A stretch of 64,000 bases of DNA from positions 310,001-374,000 of the forward strand of contig JAGTXO010000030.1 in the NCBI GenBank assembly GCA_019448385.1, in the 5' to 3' direction. The notes under the pieces are model-generated. The model saw only the letters and a program-made list of their open reading frames with translations, did no database searches and was not told the DNA's origin. A program made the position numbers and the translations under genes. This document shows positions 19,781-30,800 of this stretch, one piece after another. Position 1 is the first letter of the stretch, and every line of letters starts with the position of its first letter. This stretch comes from Diacronema lutheri (lineage: Eukaryota; Haptophyta; Pavlovophyceae; Pavlovales; Pavlovaceae).

Positions 19781-20788
19781 TGAGCCACTCGGCTGCGCAG
19801 ACGCGGCGGCAAGCGAGGAGAACACGGAGCTCGGAGTGCCTGCTGGCGCGGGCGAGAGAATCTTGACGACTTGCGCGCGCCGCGCGGCTGGTGCGGGCGC
19901 GAGCGCGGGCGCAGCCGTCTTCTGCCGCGGCTGGCGCTGTGCGTGCGCATCGGTGGTTGGCAGCGAAAGGACTTTCGAGGGGACGTCGAGTGCGGAGACG
20001 TCGCGCTTGCGCGTCGCGCCCACGGCACCTGCCGCCTTCGGAGGCCGTGGCCGTGGCTGGTTGCGCGTCTGCGAGACGGCATCGTCGGCTGGGGCGCGCG
20101 TCGGTGCGCCCGCAAGGTTGCGCAGCACGTCGATGACGATGGCGACCGCGGCGAGGGCGACGAGAAAACGGCGCGTGTCGATGGCGCAGAGCAGGCCCGA
20201 GTGATTGAGCGAAAACTCAACCGCAGCCCGGCCCATCTGCTGCCGGGCGGGCGGGGAGGGGGCGGAGGGGGGGGGGGGGGGGGGGCCGTGCGTCACGGCA
20301 AGCACGGGGCATCGAGGGCGCGACCACGCAGGCACTTGAGCGCAACGGCCGCAGCACGCGGCACGCACGGCGCGCACCAGCTGCGCGCGCTCGTCGGTGG
20401 CCGAAGTGCGCGCTGCTGGCGGTTGCGCGCTCGGCTCGGCCGGCTGCGTAACGGCGGGTGCCGGCGCGGTGATGCGCAGATGCGCATATGCGAAGAGCGA
20501 GGCGAAGAAAACGACGATGACGCAAACCACGGATGCAACGAGCGGCGACGCCGACGCGACGCGCGGCGAGGCCGGCGACGCGTCGGCCTCGGCGGGGCCG
20601 CGGCGCGCAAGCGCATCGTCCACGTCCCCGAGCCGTGACGACGCATCGGACGAAGCGAGTGTCTTGTGCGCGGCGTCGGCGGTTATCTCCGACTGAAGGC
20701 GCGAGAGCGTCGCTTCGGTGGGCTCGTGGTCGACGATTGTCCACTCGTGCCCGTCGTCCGACCGCTCGCGCCTAAACCTCACGTCCAT
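19775..20788 (-). CDS. Two-transmembrane protein of unknown function
   Basis: ATG 20788 starts MDVRFRRERSDDGHEW. One membrane segment lies at about residues 83-105 (PLVASVVCVIVVFFASLFAY) and a second in exon 2 (FLVALAAVAIVIDVLRNLAG). An intron at 20240-20377 (CAGCTG|GTGCGC...CCGGCAG|CAG) is likely: its coding strand has a C20 tract and a pyrimidine-rich run before the acceptor, and both exons keep phase (411+465 nt, 291 aa). Without splicing the ORF is 337 aa. The tail is basic and Pro/Ala-rich. I recognise no family. It shares a 72-bp bidirectional promoter region with the 2OG oxygenase gene. Confidence 0.55.
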   Translation of the reverse strand: MDVRFRRERSDDGHEWTIVDHEPTEATLSRLQSEITADAAHKTLASSDASSRLGDVDDALARRGPAEADASPASPRVASASPLVASVVCVIVVFFASLFAYAHLRITAPAPAVTQPAEPSAQPPAARTSATDERAQLVRAVRAACCGRCAQVPAWSRPRCPVLAVTHGPPPPPPSAPSPPARQQMGRAAVEFSLNHSGLLCAIDTRRFLVALAAVAIVIDVLRNLAGAPTRAPADDAVSQTRNQPRPRPPKAAGAVGATRKRDVSALDVPSKVLSLPTTDAHAQRQPRQKTAAPALAPAPAARRAQVVKILSPAPAGTPSSVFSSLAAASAQPSGSA

Positions 20789-20836
20789 TCTGCAGCTCTG
20801 CCCGCCCCGTCGATTTCGTCGAAGCCCAAACCGAAC

Positions 20837-20858
20837 GGGGGGGGGGGGGGGGGGGGGG
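20837..20858 (+). repeat. G22 tract in a bidirectional promoter
   Basis: Twenty-two G residues directly before the ATG of the 2OG oxygenase gene and about 50 bp from the ATG of the opposite gene. Potential G-quadruplex; any promoter role is inferred. Confidence 0.9.
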
Positions 20859-20860
20859 AG

Positions 20861-22006
20861 ATGCGTCGGCTCGTCGGCCGTGCAGCGGCGCGAGGCGGGC
20901 GCTATATATGTAGGGCAGCGGGCGTGCGTGTGCCCACGCTCGACTTCGCCGAGCTGCAGTCCGGCGCGCCATCATCGGCGCGCGCGCGCGAGCTCTCCGC
21001 GCTCGAGCGAGCGATGACCGTCGAGCCGGGCTTCTTCGCGCTGCGCGTACCCGAGGCGGTGCTCGCTCGCGCGAGCGTCGAGCGCGCGTACGCGGAAAGC
21101 CGGCGCTTCTTCGTCGAGCTGCCGCGTGACGCCAAAGCGCGCTACCACGCGTCGCGTGACGCGCGCGGCCGCGGCTGGACTTCGTCCGGCGAGGAGCCGT
21201 CGTACGAGCCCGGCGTGCGCTCAATGGTCGAGGCGTACGACGTCGGGCGTGAGCTGCCACCGGGCGGAACGAACGGCGACCCGGCAATGGGCCCGAACGT
21301 GTGGCCCTCCGCCGAGCTCCCCTCCTTCGAGCCCACCGTCCTCGCGCTCTACGCGGCCCTCTCGCACATCTCGCACGAGTTGTTCGGAGCCATCGCTGAG
21401 GCGCTTCGCCTCCACCCCGACGCGCTGCGCGCGCACGCGGGCGAGAACGCGCGCGCGACGATGCGCCTGCTCCGCTACCCGCCCGCCGCCAGCGGGCACG
21501 GCGAGCCGGCTGGCACGCCACCGTCGCCGCCGCCATCGCCGCCGGTGGGCACGCCGTGGCCGACTCGAGCCGAGCGCGCGGACGGCGATGGCGGCGCGGA
21601 TGGCGCGGCGGGCATCTCGACGCACACGGACTTTGAATGCTTCACGCTCATGCACCAGAGCGCGCCCGGCCTCGAGCTGCGGCCGCTCGTCGGCGGCGCG
21701 CCTGCGCGCGGCCTGTGGGTGCGGCCGCCAGCGACGGGTGCGAGCGAGCTGCTCGTGATCGGCGGCGACATGCTTGAGCGATTCACCAACGGGACCGTTC
21801 GCGCGACCGAGCACCGCGTGCCGCAGACGCCGTGGGAGCGCTACGCCCTCATCCGCTTTAACGGCCTCGTGTCGGGCGCGCGCATCGCGCCGCTTCCCGA
21901 GTTTGGGGCAGCACGGTACGGAGCAGTGACGCAGGGCGAGCACATGGCGCGCGTGTACGAAGCGCTCGGGTCGGGCAAGGGCGCGCAGGGGACGGCGAGC
22001 TGGTGA
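20861..22006 (+). CDS. 2OG-Fe(II) oxygenase of the isopenicillin-N-synthase-like class
   Basis: 381 aa. The N-terminus is Arg-rich without acidic residues (MRRLVGRAAARGGRY), compatible with an organelle transit peptide. The DIOX_N-like part starts VPTLDFAEL and includes PGFFALRVPE and RRFFVELP. The catalytic jelly roll follows: STHTDFECFTLMHQ gives H255 and D257, ATEHRV gives H318, and RYALIRF gives the 2OG-binding R327. The usual R-x-S motif reads R-Y-A. A Pro-rich insert of about 25 residues precedes the first iron ligand. Relatives make or modify hormones, alkaloids and antibiotics; the substrate here is open. ATG 20861 follows the G22 tract; there is no upstream in-frame ATG. Confidence 0.82.
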   Translation: MRRLVGRAAARGGRYICRAAGVRVPTLDFAELQSGAPSSARARELSALERAMTVEPGFFALRVPEAVLARASVERAYAESRRFFVELPRDAKARYHASRDARGRGWTSSGEEPSYEPGVRSMVEAYDVGRELPPGGTNGDPAMGPNVWPSAELPSFEPTVLALYAALSHISHELFGAIAEALRLHPDALRAHAGENARATMRLLRYPPAASGHGEPAGTPPSPPPSPPVGTPWPTRAERADGDGGADGAAGISTHTDFECFTLMHQSAPGLELRPLVGGAPARGLWVRPPATGASELLVIGGDMLERFTNGTVRATEHRVPQTPWERYALIRFNGLVSGARIAPLPEFGAARYGAVTQGEHMARVYEALGSGKGAQGTASW

Positions 22007-22121
22007 GGCGTGCGGAGTGCGGACTGTGATCTCGAGGGGAACCGTCGGAGTCCAACTGTCGACTGTCGAACCTGACTGACTCGTTTGGCGGTTGGGATTG
22101 GAGGGCCAAAAAGTGAACAGG

Positions 22122-25100
22122 ATGGCGGAGCCGATGGACTTGGGGTCGGTCACGGCGCCAAAGGACTGGACCGTCGAGGAGGTGCGCGGCTGGCTGTGCA
22201 CGTGCGCGGCGGGACGGTACGCGCGCTTTGCGCACCGCTTTGGCGCCGTCGACGGCAAGCGGCTCTCGCGCATGTCGGTCGCGCTCATGACGAACCTCGT
22301 CGGTGAGGAGGAGCTCGCGCGCAAGCTCTTCAACGAGCTGCGCAACGAGATGGAGCGGATCGGCGCACTGCGACAGCAGCAGGTGGCTAATGTGCGCGAG
22401 GCACGGATCTACACCAAGCGCGCCGCCCACTCGGACCGCCAGCGCGACTCGCCTGCCGCTGGTGCCGATGGGCCGCCGTCGCCCCGCCAGCCGTTCACGC
22501 AGCGCCAGCAGCACGCAAACGCCGCGGCCGCGCTCGAGTGGGCGACGCGACGGCGCGAAGCGATGGACCGCGCGAGCGCGCTGCGTGAGGAGCGCATCCG
22601 GCGCATCCGAGAGGAGCGCGCCGCCGCCAATCGGCGCGGCTTCACGCCGCGCGCAGCCGATGGCCACGGCGACGGCGGCGATGGCGACGTCGGCGACGGA
22701 CGCGGCGGCGGCGACGACGAGGGCGAGGAGGGGGAGACGGGCGATGAGGCGGAGGAGGACGCGGAGCGCGGCGTGCGCGATGTCGAGGCATACGCCGACG
22801 CGGTCATGCGCGCCGAACCCCGAGGCGCGCGCACCGCCGTTGCCGCCACCCTCCTCGACTCGGGTGCGCACTCCACGGAGGGCTCCGCCGATGGGTCCGT
22901 GGGCTGGCCGGACGATGGCGGGCCGGACGTCGACATGCCCAGCGCGGAAGCGGCGAGCGGTGCAGGCGTCTTTCACGAGCGCCACTCGGCGCGTGCAGCC
23001 CGCCAGCTGCAGCGGCAGCCCATTGTGCGAGTGCCCGATGACATGCGCCCGGCCGGCGCGCCGGCCACGCGCGCCGGTGCGGTCGAGACGCCCCTTCCCC
23101 CGCTCCCGCCCACGAGCACGTTTGGCAACTCCTTTACGCCGCCGTCGGCTGCGCACGATGGCGCGCCGCCACACACGCCGGCCGAGCGCGAGATTGGCCG
23201 ACGCCGCGCCGCATCGATTACGCCTGCGCCGGGCGCGACGCCGTCGTCTACGGCAAAGGTCCGGCTGGGGCCGCAGCGGCGTGCGGCATCGGCGAGCCGC
23301 GCGCGCACGCCCGGCTCCGGCTCCGGCACCGCGTCCGGCGGCGCGCACGCGCTGTCGCGCGCGGAGGCGGGTCTCGATCTCGCAATCGTTGGGAGAACTG
23401 CGGGCGCGCCCGCGTCGCCGCCGCCGACGCCGCCCGCCCAGCCAGGCGGCCGCGCGCGCGGCGGGCCGCTGCCCCCGCTGCCCTCCCTCGCCGCCGCTGC
23501 TGCGCCGCAGCTGCCGCCAGCAGGTGGCGCGGGCGCCGAGCTGGTGGGCTGGACGCCTGGCTCGCGCGGTGCTTCGAGGGGTGCGTCGCGCCGTCCGTCC
23601 GGCGGAGGCGTGTCCGGCGGAGGCGTGTCCGGCGGCCGGGCGGACACGGCCGAGTGTGTCCAACCGCTCCCGGCGCCTGCGCAGCCGCTGCCGCCGACAC
23701 GGCTCGCCAGCGGCGCGAACGGCGCGGCGCAGCCGCAGCCGCCGCAGCCGCAGCAGCAGCAGCAGCCGCAGCAGCAGCGATGCGCGTGGCCGGGCGCTCA
23801 CGGCAGCGGCAGCGAGAGCACGGGCTGTGCAGCGCCGCCCGTCGGCATGCTCCCGGCCGCACGCCGCACGCCCGAGGGCGCGCGTCTCGCGCCCGGCGGT
23901 GCGACGCCGCGCGGCGATGCACACGATGGCGCGGACGGCGCGCGCGATGCGGCCGACGCGTCGGGCGGCGAGCCATCGCCGCCCGATGCGCGCACGCCCG
24001 CGCCACGCCACGCGGCGGGCGGCTCCGGTCCGCCCGCTCTTGACGCGCAGCAGCAGCTGCTGGGGAAGCGGCAGTCGCAGCCGCCGTCTCTGCACGCGAT
24101 GGGCACTCCGGACGGGCGCGTGCAGCCGCCGGACGCACCCGAGTGTGCACTCGGCGCCGACGGCAGCGCCGTCGGCGCGCGCGCACCGCTGCCCGCAGCG
24201 CGGCCAGCGACCGCCGCAACCGCCCACACGGCCGCGGCGGGCGTGCGCGGCGGGCTGCGGCGCCGGCCGACGGCAGCCGTTGATGGCGCCGCCGCGCTCG
24301 CCGCGTTCAGGCGCCAGGCGGCGGAGGATGACGGCGGCGGTGTCGGCGGCGGCGGCGGCGGCGGCGGGCGCGCCGACGGCGCGGCGGACGGCGGCTGCGC
24401 GGACGACGCCGGCGCAGCCAACGGCGGCCGCCGGCGCGTGCGCCGGCGGTGGTTCCCGGTCGGCTCGGAGGCGGAGAGCGCGCGGCCACAGCGCACGGCC
24501 GTCGTCGCCGCCGCCGCGTCCGCCGTCGCCGCGGCGGCGCGCGCGCACGGCGTGGTGGGCTGCGCGGCGCGCGCGGGCGGCGCCGACGGCGCGGACGGCG
24601 GCGGCGGCGATGATGATGCGGACGGCTCTACTTTGAAGCCGAGCGATGAGCACACAGCGCTCGAGGCTGTGCACGCCGCCCGCCCACCGCCGCTCCCTGC
24701 CGGCTTTGGCGACGCTGGCGCAGCGCAGCCCGCTGCGGCAGCGGCCCAGCTGCGCCCACCCGCCGCTGCGGATGGCGGACCGCGCCGCCCGCCGCCATCG
24801 CAGCTAGCAAGCCGCCCGCCGCCATCGCTGCTAGCAAACGAGCTAGCAAACGAGCTCCCGACGCCGCCCTCGGCGGTGAGCGGGTGGGAAGGCGACGCGC
24901 CGCCGCCCGTCGCGCTCGCCTCTCCCGCCAGCCTCTCCGCCGCCCTCCGCTCGTTGGACTTTCGACCGCATCCAAAGGGGGCGCGCACACGCCATGCACC
25001 GCGCCCGCCTGAGCGCGAAGCGCGTGCGGCGCGGCGCGAGCCGTCCGGTGGAGACGGCGAGATGTGCGCGCACAGCGCGGGCGTGAACGGCGCGGACGGC

Positions 25101-26487
25101 GCGGACGGGCGCGCGCTGCGCTCGCACACAGCGGCGAGCGGCGCGGCGCAGCCGCAGCCGCAGCCGCAGCCCGCCGCGCCCGCGCGCGCAGGCGCAGGCG
25201 CTGACGGCGAAGCCGCGGAGGAGCCGGCGGCTGCGCCGTCTGGGCGCGTGCCGTCGCCTCGCGCCGCGCGCGCCGGCCGGCCATCGCAACCCGCCGCGCC
25301 GGCACGAGCGCTCTCCGCGCGCGAGCTGCGCGCCGCCGCCGCGCCGCCCGCCGCGCCGCTCGCGACGCCCGCGCAGCCGCGATCGCGCGTCGCGCCGCTC
25401 GCGCCGGCCGCCGAGCCTGCAGGCGTGGGCTGCGCCGGCAGCGCGAGCGTCGAAGCAGAGAGCCCCGCGCCGCTCCTGCCCGGCGCCGTCGGCGGCGCGG
25501 GTGGCCGAGTCGGCGGCGGCGGCGGCGGCGGTGGTGCCGCCAACGATGGCGGCAAAGCGACACGGCAAATGTTCGACAAGCGGACGCTACGGCGAGACAA
25601 CGCGCCGTCGTTTCGCGTGGCGATCAGCACGTGGCGCGCCGACGCAGCAGCGCGTGCGCGCGCGGCCGGCGACGGCGCCGAGGGTGCTGACCCCACCGCG
25701 GACGCGCCGCCTGATTGGCTGCGCGTCTATGTGCGCAAGCGACCGCTCTTCGAGGGCGAGGTGAGCGCGGGCGAATTCGACGTGGTGACGGCGCACGGCG
25801 CCGCCGACAGCGCGTCGTCCGCCGCCGCCGGGCGGCGCGCGGCGTGCAGCCGACTGAGCGTGCACGTATGTCTGCACAGGTCTGACTTGAAGCGCATGTT
25901 CGTCAAGACCGTCACCTTCGCACCCACTGCGGCCTTCGGCGACAAGGCGTCGTCGGAGGAGGTGTACGAGCACGCGGCGTCCGCGCTCGTCCGGCGCGCC
26001 CTCGACGGCGGCGTGGGCACGCTCTTCTCATTCGGACAGACGGGCTCCGGAAAGACGCACACGTGCTCTGCGATCGAGCGGCTTGCGGCCGCGCACATCT
26101 TCCACGCGCTCGGCGCGCGCGTGCGCGGTGGCGGCGACGGCGACGGCGAGAGCGATGGTGTGCGCGTCTGTTTCGTCGAGCTGAGCGGCAGGCGCGTGGG
26201 CGATCTCCTCGCGCACGACGCGTCGAACAGTGCAGACGTCAGCCTTCGCGACGACGGGCAGGGCAACGTCGCGTTAATTGGAGCGACGCGGAGGCCCGTG
26301 CGCTCGGCCGCCGAGCTCATCGCGGCGATCAACGTGAGATGGCGCGCTGCGGCGCGCAGCGCGCGCCATCGTGGCACACCGCGCGCCGCACCCTCTTGCG
26401 CCGGCGGGTCTGCATGGCAGTCGCCCTCACCTGGCCCCGTACCGCGCGCCCCCATCCCTTGCCCCCCCCCCCCCCCCCATACCCCTC

Positions 26488-26570
<83 letters not shown>

Positions 26571-27751
26571 GCCACCAACCCACGCGCTGCGCAGCTCGGC
26601 AAGAGCCGCCGCGCGACCGAGGAGACGGCAGCCAACGCAACATCGTCGCGGTCACATGCAGTGCTGCTGATAGAGATTGGCTCGTCATCGGCGGTGGAGA
26701 GCGGCGCGGCGGCTGGGCGCGCTGGACGTGCAGACCACGCGCGCGCAGCACCGCCATCGCCGGGCAAGCTCGTGCTCGTCGACTGCGCCGGTGCGCGCGA
26801 CCGAGCGCACAACAGCCGCCGCGCGCGCGCACGCCCGCCGCATCGCCTGCGCCGCGTCGCTCGTCGATCCGGGCGGCGCCCGCGCGCTGGGCTATGCGGC
26901 ACGCACCACCACGCCCGCCATGCATGCGTCCGCGTGGCGCCATTCGCGCCGTGCGTGCGCGCCGTGGCCCGAGCGGGCCAACCGCTCGCCGCGCAGGGTG
27001 AGTCGACGGTTACGCGCCGCTCACGAGCTGGGCACGCCGCCCGCCGCACGCGCGCGCGTCCGCGACGACAGGCACGGAGCGCAAGGAGGACTCGGCGCAC
27101 CACACGGCGGAGCGCAGGCGCGAAGGCGCGGAGATCAACGCGTCGCTCCACGCGCTCAAGGAGTGCCTGCGCGCGATTGCCGCCGCCGAGGCCGCCGCGA
27201 CCTCCGCCGCGGCGGCGGGCGAGCGCGCGCCGCGCGCGACGCATGTGCCATACCGCGCGTCGACGCTGACGCGCGTGCTGTCCGACTCGTTCACGCACCC
27301 GCACTCGCTCGTCTCGGTGCTCGCGACCGTCTCACCCGGCTGCACTGCGACCGAGCACACTCTGCACACGTTACACACCGTTACCGCGATGTGCGCGCTT
27401 GACGCGCGCACTCGCGAGGAGTCGGTCGACGTGGAGGCCGCGCCGCTCTTCGCGCCGCCGCCAGTGCCGCCCAAGGAGTGGACGCACGACGCGCTCGCCG
27501 AGTGGATGGCGGCGGTGAAGGGCGGCCGCTTCCGCGCGCAGGCGCTGGCGATGCCCACCGAGCTCGACGGGAAGCGCCTGTGCCGGATGCCCGCAAACTA
27601 CTTCACGCAGGTGCTCTGCGGTGGGAACGACGCGCTCGGCGCCGCTCTGTACGCCGAGCTGCATGGCGAGATGGACGCCGCCTCGCGCCTCAAACACGAG
27701 CACGTCAAGCTGATGCGCAACGCGCGCTCTGCCGCCAAGCTCAGCCACTGA
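22122..27751 (+). CDS. Kinesin-13-like motor with a SAM-like domain at each end
   Basis: Exons 22122-26333, 26595-26790 and 27072-27751 give 1,695 aa and close in frame. Residues 9-80 form a SAM-like domain (DWTVEEVRGWLCTC to VREARI). About 1,100 residues of Ala/Gly/Pro low complexity follow. The motor begins near residue 1197 (WLRVYVRKRPL); the P-loop GQTGSGKTHT is at about 1305, switch I is NATSSRSHAV, switch II is VDCAGTER across intron 2, and the late motor has EINASLHALKECLRAI and HVPYRASTLTRVLSDSF. The RVYVRKRPL start and central motor suit kinesin-13, whose members depolymerise microtubules; animal KIF24 also has an N-terminal SAM. A second SAM-like domain (about 1600-1670, KEWTHDALAEWMAAVKGGRF) resembles the first one. 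Intron 1 has C17 and a (CA)n tract. Confidence 0.85.
26489..26570 (+). repeat. (CA)n microsatellite in kinesin intron 1
   Basis: About 40 CA units with one TA interruption, downstream of a C17 tract (26462-26478) and before the acceptor at 26593-26594. Likely length-variable. Confidence 0.9.
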
Positions 27752-27834
27752 CCAGCGTGCGCGCTGGCCGCCATTGCGCACATGTGAACTGTTCCCGCCG
27801 CAATCACTCAAATCATCTGGAAATCATCTGGACG

Positions 27835-30800
27835 ATGCACTCCAGCGGGGGGCCGTCCAAGCAAGGCGTGAAGCACGCAGTCGGGCGGGTGCGCGCGTGC
27901 GCGCAAGGGTGGCGGCGCGCGTTCATGGCACGCCTTGAAGGCGCCTTTGGCGCGCTCGGCCGCGCAATTGCGCGCTGGCCGCGTGTTGCGATCGGCGTGC
28001 CGCTCGTGCTCGTCGCGCTGTGCGCGTGCGGCCTGCGCGGCGCGCGCTTTGTCACGCATCCCACGGAACTGTACGTGCCGCAGCACTCGCAGTATGCCTA
28101 CGAGCGGCGCGAGCTCGTCGCCAATTTTGGCCCGCCGCCCGAGCCTGGCATGCTTCTGGTGCGCGCCAAGAATGCGAGCGCGAGCGGCTGGAACGTGTTG
28201 ACGCCTGAGCGCATCTCCGAGCTATTTGGTGCACGAGGCGATGCTCGAGCTGCGCGCCACGTGGGGCATTGAGGGTGACGTGGGGTATGAGGACGCGTGC
28301 TATCGCCAGTACGCGGCCGTTGCACAGGAGGAGGTGTGCGCGATGCGCTCGGTTCTCCAGCTGTGGGGTTTCCAGCCTTCCAGCTTTGATGCGGACGACG
28401 ACTGGAACGCCAAGGTCCAGGCTGCGCACGCGGACGGCGTGGTCTCGTTGGGTGGGCGAGTTGACACTCTGGAGGATGCTATGCAAGCCGAGGTGCTGCA
28501 GCTTACCTACCTCTTCGACGCGGCGAGCCCGGCCTACGTCGACGGCGGCGTGCGCGCGTGGGAAGCCGCACTCGTCGCTATGCTCGCCCGCTGGAATGAG
28601 GATCATGCGGACGGGCGGGCGGGCGGGCGGGCGGGCGGGCACCTCCTGCACGTCGACTATTGGTCGACACTGATGAACTCGGCGGATGCCTCGGCGGTGA
28701 TCTTGCAAGACCTGCCCATACTTGCCGCCACCATTGGTGCTGTGTTTGCCTACGTGTCCATCGCGATCGGCGGGCTCACCATCGATTGCCGGCGCTCACG
28801 CCTGCAGCTCGGCGCCATGTGCGGCGTCGTGGTCGGCCTGGCGATCGTCTCAGCATTCGGCGCATGCGCCGTATTTGGCGTGCCGCTCGCGCCCATGTCC
28901 AGCCTCGTTGTGTTCATCCTCGTCGGCGTCGCCGTGGACGACATGGTGATCATCGTCGATTCGTTTGACCGCACGCACGCCGCGCTCAGCCTCGACGAGC
29001 GCGTGGAGAGCGCGCTGCAGCGCGCGGGGCCCGCACTGACGCTCACGTCGCTCACGACGGCAGTTGCGCTCCTCTCCGGGCTGCAGGCGGACCTGCCCTC
29101 CATCTCGCTCTTCTGCCTGCCCGGCGCGGTGTCCGTGGCGATGGTCAATGTCCTGCAGCTGACTCTGTTTATCGGTGCGCTCGTGCTTGACGCGCAGCGC
29201 ATCAAAGACGGTCGGCGCGATTGCTGCGGCCGTTGCGGATGCAGCGTTTGCGCTCATGGCCCGCTGCACGCGCGCACACAGCGGGCATCCGAGGGCGTTA
29301 TCACGGCGGGCGGAGCGAGCTGTGTGCTAGCCCGTGCGGCGCACGACCGGCCTGCGCGCGAGGCTGAGCCAGGCGGTCACGAGAGCGGGGCTGCAAGAGG
29401 GCCGACCGGCGCGGCGTATTTGCGCGCGCCCTCGCCCGCGACCTCCGAGCTCGACGCTGAGGGGCACGGCTGCACTCATTCGCGCTTTGGCGCGCTCTGG
29501 CGCAAGCACGCGCCGGCGATCGCGCTCGACGCACGCGTGCGCACGTGCACGCTGATTGTCGGCGCTGGCATGCTGGCTGGCGCAATGTGCGCCATTCCAT
29601 CGCTCCAGCTCGGCCTGCCGCGCGAGAACACGCTGCCCGAGACATCCGAGTCGCTCGCCTACTTGCGCGCGCTCGACAAGTTCTTCGGCGGCACGCAGGA
29701 CGTTGACCTGCTCGTCGAGCTGCGCGGCGCACAACTCAACGACACCAAGCAGAACGCCCGGGTGCGCCGCCTTCTTTTTCGCCTATGCTCCGCGCTGCTC
29801 CGCGCAGCTCTGCTCTGCTCCGCTCTGCTCCGCTCTGCTCCGCTTTGTTCTGCGTGTCTCGGCGCCGCCGCGCGTGCACTCACCTCGGCACGTGTGCCCT
29901 TCCTGCACGCGGTGCCCGCTTCGCCCGTGCGCGCTTGGGCCCCTGCGTTGGTCGGCTGGCGCAGGTGCGGGCGGCGATGGGTGAGCTGCGCCAGCTGCCG
30001 TTCGTCAACTCGGCCCTCAGCGATTGGCGTACAGGCTACGAGCTGTATTTCAACTGCTCGCGCGTGATCGACGGCCTCGCGCCGCTCGAGCCGGGCGAGC
30101 AGCCGACCTTCGAGCTTGCGGCGCGGTATTTGTCCGACGGGGGCGTGCACATTTGCCGCGAGGGCGCAGTGTATGGCGCGCTCGAGCACGGCGCCGACAA
30201 GGCGCCCGCGGTCTCGTCCTCCGGCGCGCGCGCCCCGAAGCCGCGCCGCAAGACGCCCGAGCCGTGCGTCGACGCCGACGATGCGCTGGCCGAGTTGAGC
30301 GGCGGCTACACGTGCGAAGACGCTGCCGAACAGTGCGAAGAAGGCGCCTTTTGGCGCGTCGTGCGCGCTTATTGCCCTGCGACATGCGGCCGCTGCATAC
30401 CCGATCCGTCGCGCTTTGCGCAACCCGAGCTTGGTGAGAGGATGGCCGTCGCGTTTGGGGGGCTTGGGCACGCGCCGGACGTCAAGATGCGTCGAGGCAC
30501 GCAGGTGGACGCGAACGATTCGCCACTGTGGCTCGTCGCGGAGCGCTTCGTGATCAGCGCCGCGCTCCCCGACGTGCTCGGCCTGGAGTCGCTGCAGCGC
30601 ATGCAGGCCGTGCTCGGCGCGCACGGCCTCGACGGCTTCGTCTACTGCGCGCGCTTCGAGTTCGCGGCCACGGACCTCGCGATGCCGCGCCTCGTCGCAA
30701 GCAACTGTGCGTTCGCGGCATCGGGCATCTTGCTCGTCGTGTGGCTTTTCTTGCCTCTGCCGCTCGCCGCCCTCTGCGTGGGCGTTGTGCTCGGCGTGGA

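Noticed and set aside
20902-20909. TATATATG as a TATA box for the 2OG oxygenase
   Set aside because: It lies after the ATG at 20861; using it would force a start at 21014 and remove the conserved N-terminal part.
21858-24674. 938-codon minus-strand ORF
   Set aside because: It is the antisense of the oxygenase and kinesin genes, Arg/Ala-rich, with no motif.
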